Translations under genes and position numbers: made by a program | Source: Isoetes taiwanensis | Taxonomy: Eukaryota; Streptophyta; Lycopodiopsida; Isoetales; Isoetaceae | Length of the DNA stretch: 64,000 bases | Assembly: GCA_021234155.1 (NCBI GenBank) | Contig: JAJEKV010000003.1 | Location: 33,775,166 to 33,839,165 of the forward strand | Direction of reading: 5' to 3' | Notes under the pieces: generated by a model | What the model was told of the DNA's origin: nothing | Seen by the model: only the letters and a program-made list of their open reading frames with translations | Databases searched by the model: none | In this document: positions 23,810 through 32,696 of the stretch, in pieces | How positions within the stretch are numbered: the first letter of the stretch is position 1 | Layout: each line of letters starts with the position of its first letter

Positions 23810-25652
23810 TTAGCCCATGCATTTAAATCAATGACAATGTTTCTATTGCAGAGTAAAAAGTACTCTAGGGGCCGGCACGCCTCATTATTTGGTAGTTGAA
23901 CCAATATGCCTTGCTGCATGTAAGCAATGAGTGTAAGAAGTTTTACGAGCCGTGCCACATCTTCGTCGGTATGCATGTTCGGGCGTACCTGCAAGGTGGA
24001 AGGTACAGGATGTCATGCAGAGCATATATAACTGAAAAATGAGGTGGTGGGGAAGGATAGCCTCCAACCTGCAAGTCTATGTCTGTCTCTGGCCATAGGA
24101 AAGCCCGCATGACATGCCGGATGTTTAGGACGCACATGGGCACCACAAGACCAATCGCCGGTTCTCGCGGTTGGACCGGCCCGCCCCGCGTTCAACCAAC
24201 CAAACGCCGCCGCTGGTCCCGGCATGAGTGTGGTAAAACCATCGCTCCAATACCCCGGCCCCAAACACCGGTAAGGACTTGATGCACGATTGAAGACAAC
24301 TAAAAGTAAGAAAGTCAGCAGCAAAGAACTCACCGCCTTTATGCGCCCACGGGTTGCACTAATCATTTGAGTCCCAGTATGGCCCACTCGCCAGCGGGGA
24401 ATCCATGCACCAAAGCCCTCGGAACGCCTCGGGCCTGGCTCTACCGGCGTGATGTAATCATGGCCCCGGCTCCACGCAGACAAGCAGGCCGTGAGGACGT
24501 ATATGCCACTGAAATGCAAATCTTGTGTCTGAAGTCAGAAAGGCCCGCTGGTCAAGCCTCCGTAGTGTGTAGGTTCGAACGCCACAAGACTGTGAGTACG
24601 ATGGTCAGCCTCCGCACGATAGTGCCTCTTCTTTGCTCCTTCCGCACCTGCCCTTGTCGACACTCCAGGCGATCTCCCTGGGTGTAGGCCGGGAGGGGGC
24701 CTCGCGACATCCGGCTGCCCATCCACTCATGTACCAAGACGCTCATCCCCGACATCCCTGGCTTGGCCCCGATGATCATAGCGCACTCGGCCTCCCGCAA
24801 GCATGTGGTGCCCCACCTCTGCATGCCCTCGCTGATGCCGAGAGACAAATTGGGTCTACTGCCTCATCTTGCCCAAATAGGTAATGTCAGGGAAGTCGGG
24901 CAAGTCGAGGGCATGGAGCCACCATCTGGACGATCGTCCTCGTCAAAAGCGCGCGCTGTCTCTCTTTGACGCCTTGTGATTGCATTAAGCTCTTGCCCGC
25001 CGCTCCCCATTGTCCTGCACCAGATTCATTGAGCGCTCCTCCTCATCATCTGGAGAGGGGATGGGCTGCGACGGGTCATTCCCAGGGGTGACCACGTTCC
25101 CTCGTACCGCCACCACATATCTCGTGATATGAATTATGGTGCCCAAGGGCACTATCCTTCGTCGACCACCCCCAGACGATTCACTTCCGTAGCTTGTCCC
25201 CCCGTATGGGGACACCCCGGGTAAATCCGCGATGCCGCGAAAAGTGCCCAAACTATTTGTGCCGCGAGCCGTTTGGGAGCCCCGACGCAGACAATCAGCC
25301 AGATGCCTCGATATTCCCTGTCAAACTTCCATAATCAGCGCCTAGGCTAGCCTACCAACCATACAAGTACAAATAAAAGAACTCTAAAGACACAACTATG
25401 CAAGCTATCTAATGGGGGTCTGACGGTACTTACCAAAAAGTGACGTACCCAACCTGTCCCGGCTGTCCGCGGTCGACGTAATTCGGGAGCCCACTCACGT
25501 CCATCCCTATCGGGCGACTCTCCTGCGTAAGATCTCTGCCCCATCGGTCGCCTGTCGCCATCTTGTACTGCCTGCTTGGGGAATATGCCGAATGTGTTGT
25601 TAGTAAAGGTTCTGGCTGCCAAGGGGCTTAGTCCAGAAATAAATAAGTGCAT
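23810..25652 (-). pseudogene. Second, convergent MULE gene (minus strand), product unknown
   Basis: An exon ending at 25434 (WAPELRRPRTAGTGWVRHF before a strong GGTAAGT donor) can be joined to an acceptor CAG at 25318-25320. The next frame then reads SRHLADCLRRGSQTARGTNS, LGTFRGIADLPGVSPYGG and on to PSPDDEEERSMNLVQDNG near 25000. Further frames to about 23820 include NMHTDEDVARLVKLLTLIAY. A second gene running against the transposase recalls MuDR, where mudrA and mudrB converge, but I see no similarity to MURB. Frames between 24000 and 24970 are broken. Confidence 0.4.
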
Positions 25653-26102
25653 GCCATTATTTTATTGGCTATGGTGGCCTATGGTCGTAAAATATAAGGT
25701 TTTAATAGTGGTTCAAATAGTGGTGGCAAACTTAGAGTGAGAGCCTAATAGGACACTATAAGATCAACCCAATAACACGTCAGCGCCATTGGATATATGT
25801 ATATGTGTTGATGTCATCATGTTAACAATACTAGAGCTGAAGAGAAATACAAAATCTAGGCATATCAAGACACAAATGGGCACAGATTAAATACCTTATG
25901 GATGCAATCAAAACTTCCAAAACTGGAAACTGGAAGATGAAGGCGAAATGACGGAATTGAAGTGAAAGCCAAATGTAGGAATTCAAACGAAGAAACTGAA
26001 ATGAAGGAATTGAAGGAAGTGAAGGAATTGAAGGACGGGATTGAAGGAAGAAAAGAAGTGAAGGATAGCAAAGGAAGAAAAGAAGTGGAATTAAAATGAA
26101 GA

Positions 26103-26492
26103 AACTCGCTTGAGCGATTTTGCCGTGCAAATCTGAAAATCGCTTAAGCGATTTTGATTTTTTTTTTCTTTTGTTTTTTCCTTTTTGGTCATAAGTGGCC
26201 CGTCCTCGTGGCGTATCGGCCGTACGGGAAAGTTAGCTGAAAATCGCTTAAGCGATTTTGATTTTTTTTTTTTTTTTTTTTTTTTTTCACCGCCCGGGCC
26301 GCGCCTCGGGCGCTTCGTCCCGCGGGCAGTCGGCAGCAGTTCGGCGTCGCCTCGGGCCGCGGTTTCGGGCCATTAAAAAATCGCTTAAGCGATTTTGAGT
26401 ATTTTTTTTTTTTTTCCATTTCCAGCAGGCCCTTCTCAGGCCGAAAAATCGCTTAAGCGATTTTGCTCCCGAAAATCGCTTAAGCGATTTTC
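26103..26492. repeat. Right terminal array of AATCGCTTAAGCGATT palindromes
   Basis: Six copies, at about 26103 (altered), 26137, 26240, 26376, 26446 and 26470, mixed with poly-T runs and GC-rich patches, mirror the left array at 19805-20295. Together they mark the subterminal regions of the MULE and are candidate binding sites for its transposase. Confidence 0.85.
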
Positions 26493-26666
26493 GGGCGCCG
26501 GGGACCCCGATTTGGGGAGCCAAAAAAGACCTCGCTCTGTGAGGGGTGGGGCCAAAAACACTTAGTTTTGCTCCAAATTTAGTAATACACGCTACTCACA
26601 CATGATTTAACACATTAATTCATCCAAATTATAAATTTGTATTTACAAAAATTATTTACAACAGTC

Positions 26667-27896
26667 TTAAACATATTCCTTCGTTATATATTTGGCTAAC
26701 TTCATGTCCTTGTGCATGCATGTCACCCTTTTGGCATGAATTGCACACGCTACGGAGTCTTCAAAATGTTGGACTATATGTTGCTCGGCTGCCTCCTGGA
26801 GTGCTAGCAGCATATCGTCCGCGACCCTCTTGGACTTGTCGAATTCCTGCAAAATTTCCCGTGTCAGCCTTGCGAAAGGAGCTCTGGGGATGAGAAGGCC
26901 ATAGCTCCTCTGGAAATGCCGCATCTCCCGAGAGGCTCTTGCAAAATATGAGTCTGCCCTTCTCTTCACGGGTTTCTTCGGTGGAGCTGGTCTCTCAGGT
27001 GGCGGCTTCAGGGTGTTCTTTTTAATCGGCCGGCCTCCTTCAACAAAAGTGACCTTGTGCTCTTCATAATATTTAGAGTATTCTTCGTACATTTTCATGT
27101 ACGAATTGTACTCTTTCAGCTTCTTTCTATACTCAAGCCCGTGCTTGAGTATATACGACTCCATCTGCGGCCTCGACTTCTTCTTGTTGTCGCTTGGGTG
27201 CTTTGGTGAAGGCTACCCAAGGTACGGGGGCACCCTTGCTATTGCATCTTCTTCCTCTCGCGCTGTATTCGAGGGTCCCGAGCCCTTAGTTGGGTCGGGC
27301 ACTCTAGTTCCCTCATCTGACTCAGTGTCAGATGAGGACGGAGGCTTATCGGGCTGCTCGTCCCAAATGATGACTCCTTTGGCGGGAGTCGTCTTCAGCT
27401 TCCCGTGTCCTTTGCGGCGTATGAGGGGGGCTTTTCCCTTCTACGCCTTGACTTCTCATCTCCTCCCATCGCCTTCTCTTCTCCTCCTTCTTCTGCTTCT
27501 TTTCTTCCCTCCTCTTGCGTCGCTCCTCCTTCTCCCTGCGGCGCTCTTCCTTCGACTTCTTCTCCTCGCCTTCCTTGTGCTGCCACTTTCTCTTCTTTTC
27601 CTTCTTCTCTAAGTTCTTGAAGAGCTCCCTCTCGAGCCCCTCCTCAACTCCTCTGCGGCTTCTTCATCTGCAATTTCCTCTAGTCCTTCTTCAAGGTCTT
27701 GGGCTCCCTCCTCTGGTGCTCTTGGGCCTCCTCCTCCACAGCCGCTCACAGGCGTGCAGCAGTTGGTGAGCCTCCCACTCTACGCTCGGCTGGCTCCGAG
27801 CTGTCGGGCCTTACGGTGAGCTGCCCAGCTCTTGAAACTCACATGACCCGAGGGGCACCTATAATCCAGGGCTGTTTTGTTTGGTGTGGAGGCCAT
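26667..27896 (-). pseudogene. Histone H3-fold protein with long charged N-terminal region, encoded in a mobile-element complex
   Basis: The C-terminal 166 codons are open (27164 to 26667). Residues 77-165 of this segment align without gaps to the H3 core: REMRHFQRSYGLLI, PFARLTREILQEF, LALQEAAEQHIVQHFED, CAIHAKRVTCMHKD and KLAKYI. By hand count about 45 of 89 positions equal canonical plant H3, and the FED..CAIHAKRVT block is nearly unchanged. Loop 1 has H3 length, unlike many CENH3s. The H3 tail with its Lys4/9/27 contexts is absent; instead there is a Tyr/Lys/Glu coiled-coil-like stretch, a Pro/Lys linker, and further upstream a very charged EEKKSKEERRREKEERRK-type region read through frameshifts. 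At least two in-frame TAGs (about 27214 and 27440) break the frame upstream. A start at 27896 (MASTPNKTALDYR) lies about 95 bases after a TATA box. Intact, it would be about 400 residues. Confidence 0.75.
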
Positions 27897-27977
27897 GTTT
27901 TGGTTTGAAGCAATTTGGGCTCTGGCCTAAAAATCGTCTTCAAAGAGCTGTTCTCCGTGGCCCGAGGACAAATAAGG

Positions 27978-27999
27978 AACCCTAATTTTCTATTTATAG
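27978..27999 (-). promoter_or_regulatory. Putative core promoter of the H3-like gene
   Basis: On the minus strand CTATAAATAG (27999-27990) is followed by AAAATTAGGGTTCC. The ATG at 27896 is about 95 bases downstream. The same two motifs, in a different order, precede the unknown gene at 19011. Inferred from motif and spacing only. Confidence 0.5.
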
Positions 28000-28104
28000 G
28001 TAGGGGTAATTTAGGGTTTGGACCTGCAATTCCATATTGGGCCAATCTAGAAGGTATTAGTGTAGATATGAGGAGTACATTACCTTTATTTAGCCAAAAA
28101 GCAT

Positions 28105-28393
28105 CCACCCCTCACACAGTGCGCCAGGATCAAATCGGATCCCAAACGGATTTCGTCTGGGTGCACTCTGTGAGGGGTCACCTCTTTTTGGGTCCAATTC
28201 TCAATTTACAAAGGGTTTCTTAGTGTTGTAACATGTAAAGCTAGCTAGAATAAAGGAAATAAGCTGAACTGCACCATTAGTTTAGCTAAATTATGCATCT
28301 AACTAGGTCAACATGGGTCCACCACTCACACAGTGCGCCAGGATCAAATCGGATCCCAAACGGATTTGGTCTGGGCGCACTCTGTGAGGGGTC
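28105..28393. repeat. Right hairpin array: two 74-bp imperfect inverted repeats
   Basis: Units at 28105-28178 and 28320-28393, 215 bases apart, have the same sequence and orientation as the three units at 19286-19767, with ATCCC in place of TTTGC at the centre. They lie between the LTR with its primer-binding site and the H3-like gene. Confidence 0.85.
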
Positions 28394-28593
28394 GCTTCTT
28401 TTTGGCCATTTTAGGTTGGGTTTCTGCTAAACTTATTACTAACTTAGTATTAACCTATTTACTACACTAGAAATTCGAAAAATTTTCCAATTTTTCGAGG
28501 TTCCTGCTTGGGTGGTTATTTCCTAAGACTTGAGTCTACTGTTAGTCCTATGGGAAAAATGGTCAGTGCTCGATCTTGGTCTGCCGAGATCAT

Positions 28594-28605
28594 GCTCTGA
28601 TACCA
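28594..28605 (-). promoter_or_regulatory. Retrotransposon primer-binding site (initiator tRNA-Met type)
   Basis: The minus strand reads TGGTATCAGAGC, the standard plant LTR-retrotransposon primer-binding sequence, one base after the LTR end at 28607. It fixes the orientation of the LTR and places the internal region at lower coordinates. Confidence 0.85.
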
Positions 28606-28606
28606 C

Positions 28607-29866
28607 TGTAACATCCCCTGCTTCTTATACGATGCACCATCGTATTCGAAGACGGAGCATTTCCCCCTGACAGCCAACTGGCAGGGGCCATCCACCTGAC
28701 TCCACTCCCAGTGGAATGAGCCAGCAAGGGAAGAGTGGATGTGTCATTCACCCGTCTCTTTTCGGGTCGACCTATCTGCGGAAGCGTGAATAAACACAAT
28801 ATAACAATACAATCACCTCAAAGGGTGAACATCATATCCTCATCAATATAACAACATCAACATGTACACTAACAGTAAAGGGAAATCCTACCTAGGGCTC
28901 GGACTCAAGGGGGTAGGACTGACGGGCTTGGGCCTCCAGAAGTCATTGCAGACAGAATTCATGGCACATGGATTTGGCTGGCATAAGAACATGGCTAAGG
29001 GTAGTCCACTCCATCCAACCCTCATGTGCACACTTTGCCGATTGGGTTGAAAAGTGTTGGGACTAGACCGTAGCCTGCCAGGTGCATAGCCGAAAGGGCT
29101 ACTGCTGGGTTGCATCTCCCCAGCCCTGATGAGGCAGGAAGAGAGTCGCCTCTCCTCCAGGGACTTCCATGCCCATCACAGGTGGCTAGAGGGCCACTGC
29201 CCTTATTCGACTTGAACCCAATGCAGAGTGATGCATCACTCCACGGGTGTCGAGCTCATGCCTTGCCCACACGCAGTGGCAAGCCATTAAGCCTAGTCCA
29301 CAGGGATCCCCGGTAGGCTTTACACACCAGAGGGATCGTTCTGTGTTGGGACAAGTACCCCATTGTTCTGCTGGTCTAGCCCCTCAACCCACAACCCGGT
29401 GGGCTCCTGTGCACAGGCCGCAAGTAACTGGGAACTAGTAGGTTGCCTAGAATCATCTGCTATACATGCTTTAGGCCTCTACCCCCCTTCCCAATACATG
29501 GAGGTCACAGAATGAAATACCAACATCATCAAAATGCGAAAAGGGAAAGGAGCTCTATGAAAACCCTAAAATGCAAAGAGAAGAAAAGGGTTTAGGGTTT
29601 AAGGGGAAGCCCTTATATAGAAACCCTTAGGGTTAGTTTAAACATTGGCAAATGGGGTTTAGCCATTTGGCAATGGGGTCCATGGGGTTATTAATTGTGT
29701 ACGTTTATTTAACATGCACAATATTCGAAGTTGCCCCCTAGGTGCAACCCTTGCCCCCTAGGTGCAACCTATTACGACCACCAAGTACATGTCATCCGTG
29801 ACATGTACGGGTGATGTGACTGTATAATATACGTATTCGGGGCGTATATTATACTGGAACGTCACA
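28607..29866 (-). mobile_element. LTR (5' LTR in minus orientation), 1260 bp
   Basis: On the plus strand it begins TGTAACATCCCC and ends GGAACGTCACA (TG...CA). It shares blocks with the solo LTR at 2437-3996, including the CCTCTACCCCCC run and the last 11 bases. The adjacent primer-binding site shows this is a 5' LTR read leftwards. A small duplication of TTGCCCCCTAGGTGCAACC lies near 29740. No gag, protease, reverse transcriptase or integrase was recognised to the left; that side holds the hairpins and the H3-like gene instead. The second LTR was not found. Confidence 0.82.
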
Positions 29867-30639
29867 ATTAATTCCACGTTTGCCAATGGTCCACAATGGT
29901 ACCTGTTAGCGCGTTTGCCCATGAAGAAACACGTAATGATTATATCCATTGGTACAGGAGCGCCGTCCCAAAATTGGTGCAGGCAGGTGGGCCTGGGAAG
30001 AATAAGAAGACAAGATCTGCCAATGTTGCCAAGTGGGAGTAATGGAAGATGAGTGACACAATCTTTAGAACTGCCCATCATTTGGGCCTATCAGGGCACG
30101 TTATACCGGGTTGGTTATACCTAATTAATTGCTACATGTGATGTTGGAGACGGCTTTAGTGAAGGTAATAGCATCATATCTCCGGAAGGTAATGGATATG
30201 TGAACTCAGTTATGCCCTTGTCACTATGTTAAAATTTCCAAATGTAAAATTTGTTGGCTAGTCTATTACTACGAAGGTTGTTCTCACAAACCCTTCGGCA
30301 TGGGGTTTGGGGCTTCCAATCCTGGACAATAATAGGTTTGTTGTGGTCTTTATTTGGGTCTCATAGGCCTTTTTAGTCTTCATGGATAAAAATATTCAAT
30401 CAATTTTCATTTGTCACTTCAAAGACTAAGAACATAAGCCTAATACATAACCAAGAAAGAAAAAAGGGAAGAATATTCCTATGTATACAACCTGAAATTA
30501 TCATTGAGTATTTGAAGAGTGAAAAGATAGTTGACCGATGAAAATACTTGGCACCTCAAAGACTTAGAGGATAAGAGGTAAGCACTATCGAAAATGGAGA
30601 TACCTCTAAATCCAGACCTAAAATTATGAAAACTTTGCC
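29867..30639. other. Unassigned intergenic stretch
   Basis: A minus-strand frame at about 29870-30081 has protein-like composition (LPLLPLGNIGRSCLLILPRP) but no recognisable domain and runs into the LTR. Nothing else was seen. Confidence 0.35.
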
Positions 30640-32050
30640 ACTTCAAATAGTGAAAGAATAAGTGATTCAAAACGTCATAAAAAGGATTGGAAGAAAAAAG
30701 ATGCTCTTTACACATGTTTGATGCGAGGAAGCATAGTGGTTTTGTTCTACAATGTCTTGCAAGTTGCCTATTGGATCTTTATTAGGACATGACCTAGAGA
30801 AAAGAGTAACCATGAGAAGCCTTACTTTTGATTCCTCGTAGAATCAACAGAAATGTGCAATGCATCTTTGGTCCATTCATGCGTGCACGTCGCATTCTTT
30901 TCATTTTTGTCCCTGTATTTTGTTGTACGTGTTCTTGCATATTTTCTTCCCCGACAACAAAGTTACGCACAATGCGCCAAGATTATTCCCTACTCTTATG
31001 CACAACATGCCAAGACTATTAACTTTCATAAAGCAACTTAACTCCTAAACTCTTTTCTCGTGGTTGTTACAACTACAGATTGATATGTTTGTTGATGGTG
31101 TTAAAAGATATGTTGTGTAGGTGTGCGTTTATCTTCAATAAAAAAGATATGTTATGTATGTCGAATCGTGTGCCAAGCTTTATTACACGCCCACAAGGGC
31201 AACCTTCTGGGAACACCTCAAGTTTATGAGAGGTGATGACGAGTGTCAACCCCACCTCAAGTTTATGAGAGGTGATGACGAGTGTCAACCAAAACCAACA
31301 TGACAGTTGTTTGAAAGTGGAGGAATCTAGATTCGAAAACTGCCATATTTTTTGCATGGTTAGGGAAAATTCTAGTTTTAAACTATTAGGCTTTGAAACT
31401 TGTCACCACTACAACACATGAAGTTAGTGCGGCAAATCAGATCACCCTTTTGGACAATGTGGGGACCAAATGGTAAACTAAATTCGAAGGGGCAAGAATG
31501 GGTGGATGAAGAGTGCGATGAATTTTAGTTGACGGTGACTCCTTAGGAATGTGAGATGCCAAAATATTCTAGAATGGTCTTCAGTTGGAATCCCTTCACA
31601 ATGTAACATGCAATGCAAGGTGACTAGGGGTACAGCCAATGATGATAATGATAATTAAATTTTTATGTCCACGGGAAGCCATAGCTTATGGGACAGTTTA
31701 AAGCACACCCAGATGGGTCCTACCCCACCATTGTACATGGGTGTACACGGTCATAGACTAGTTGGTCTCAAGTAAATGTACAAAACCAACAAGTCATATC
31801 CGTGTTATATATGTGTATCTCCTAGACTAGTTGGTCTCAAGCCGATGTGAAGACTTTGTTTTTCTTTTTTTTTATTCTTTTATTATTTTTTGTTTTGGTG
31901 AATAAGTATACATTTGGAACAATTTTGGTTGTTACATGAGGAAGCACTGAAGCTGGCACCATAGATGCTCGGCCCCATCATACTTAACACTACTTCTTTC
32001 TCCTTGCCGATTGGCAGAAAGCACTCAAATTTTTGGCCAATTCTTTGGGG
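30640..32050. repeat. Segmental duplication, copy 1
   Basis: The blocks 30640-30860, 30860-31420, 31420-31640, 31789-31855 and 31935-32050 recur in the same order and orientation at 32700-34450 and 34935-35055. The last block matches the promoter or leader just upstream of the Cys-rich gene at 35313 (AAGCTGGCACCAT and CGGCAGAAAGCACTCAAATT-like segments), but no gene copy follows here. A 38-bp unit beginning CACCTCAAGTTTATGAGAGG is doubled at 31214-31290 in this copy only. Confidence 0.8.
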
Positions 32051-32696
32051 TAAAAGCATGTTAGGGGTGTCCATTTTTAGAACATGCCAAAGTCACACAC
32101 TAGGTACTCCAGAAACTGCTACTTTCTCTTTTCTTTTTTCAGGAAGATCAATTAAAAAATTCAAAGTAAAAGTCTATAACACGCTGAGATTTAATGTTAT
32201 GTGAAATGCAAACATAGAAATAAGCAGACCGACTTCTGGCATGTAGTGCATGGTTTGCGGGCAGGAGGATAACGCTGATGGTTTTCATACCCCTTGCCTT
32301 GAAGACCCATAAATTGAGGTAGATTCTCTATCTCGTACATAAGATACGTCAAATTGTAGCTCCGCTCTTCCTCTTCTCGTTGGTATCTTGGTTGGGGAAA
32401 CTTCTTGGCCTAAAGCATCAGGTTTCCTGCACTTTTGGACCTGCCCGGCAAGCTACAAAGCTATTTTTCAAAATTATCGGAAAAACCAAGAAAAACTCTT
32501 AATTGTAGTGTGAAATTTTCCTGCTAATATTTTGCCTACATGTTAATTTTAGAAAGTAATCGGACACATGGGCTTAACCCTCGGTATTTCCCGAACCAAG
32601 GTTGGTATAAATAGTGGTTTTAGTAGAGGGAGCCTCCTGCCATGTGCTTTTTCCCCTTATGTGCACGATTTGTGGACAATCCTTCTAAATCCAAAT

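Larger units (their letters stand above)
19769..26528. mobile_element. Mutator-like (MULE) element, about 6.76 kb, inserted in the hairpin array
   Basis: The left end (CTTTTTTGGCTCCCGAAATC then GGGGTC) and the right end read in reverse (CTTTTTTGGCTCCCCAAATC then GGGGTC) match and lead into arrays of the AATCGCTTAAGCGATT palindrome on both sides. Inside are a decayed plus-strand transposase with MULE and SWIM motifs (20360-23390) and a convergent minus-strand gene. Directly outside, CTCTGTGAGCGGTG (19754-19767) and CTCTGTGAGGGGTG (26535-26548) look like a duplicated target inside the hairpin arm, with 1 and 6 extra bases between them and the ends. MULEs usually make 9-11 bp duplications, so the exact ends are uncertain. 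Confidence 0.7.

Noticed and set aside
24540-24600. GTTCGAA sequence as a tRNA B box
   Set aside because: No matching A box, acceptor stem or anticodon arm could be built around it; no tRNA or rRNA gene was found in the window.
26667-26960. CENH3 (centromeric H3) as the identity of the H3-fold gene
   Set aside because: Loop 1 has canonical H3 length, the core is closer to H3 in the CAIHAKRVT region, and the N-terminal region is unlike a CENH3 tail. Not fully excluded without a tree.
19104-28000. AAACCCTAA motifs as telomeric repeats
   Set aside because: They are single motifs, not arrays; at most telo-box-like promoter elements.
28607-29866. Solo-LTR interpretation of the right LTR
   Set aside because: A primer-binding site lies one base from its end, so internal sequence is present.
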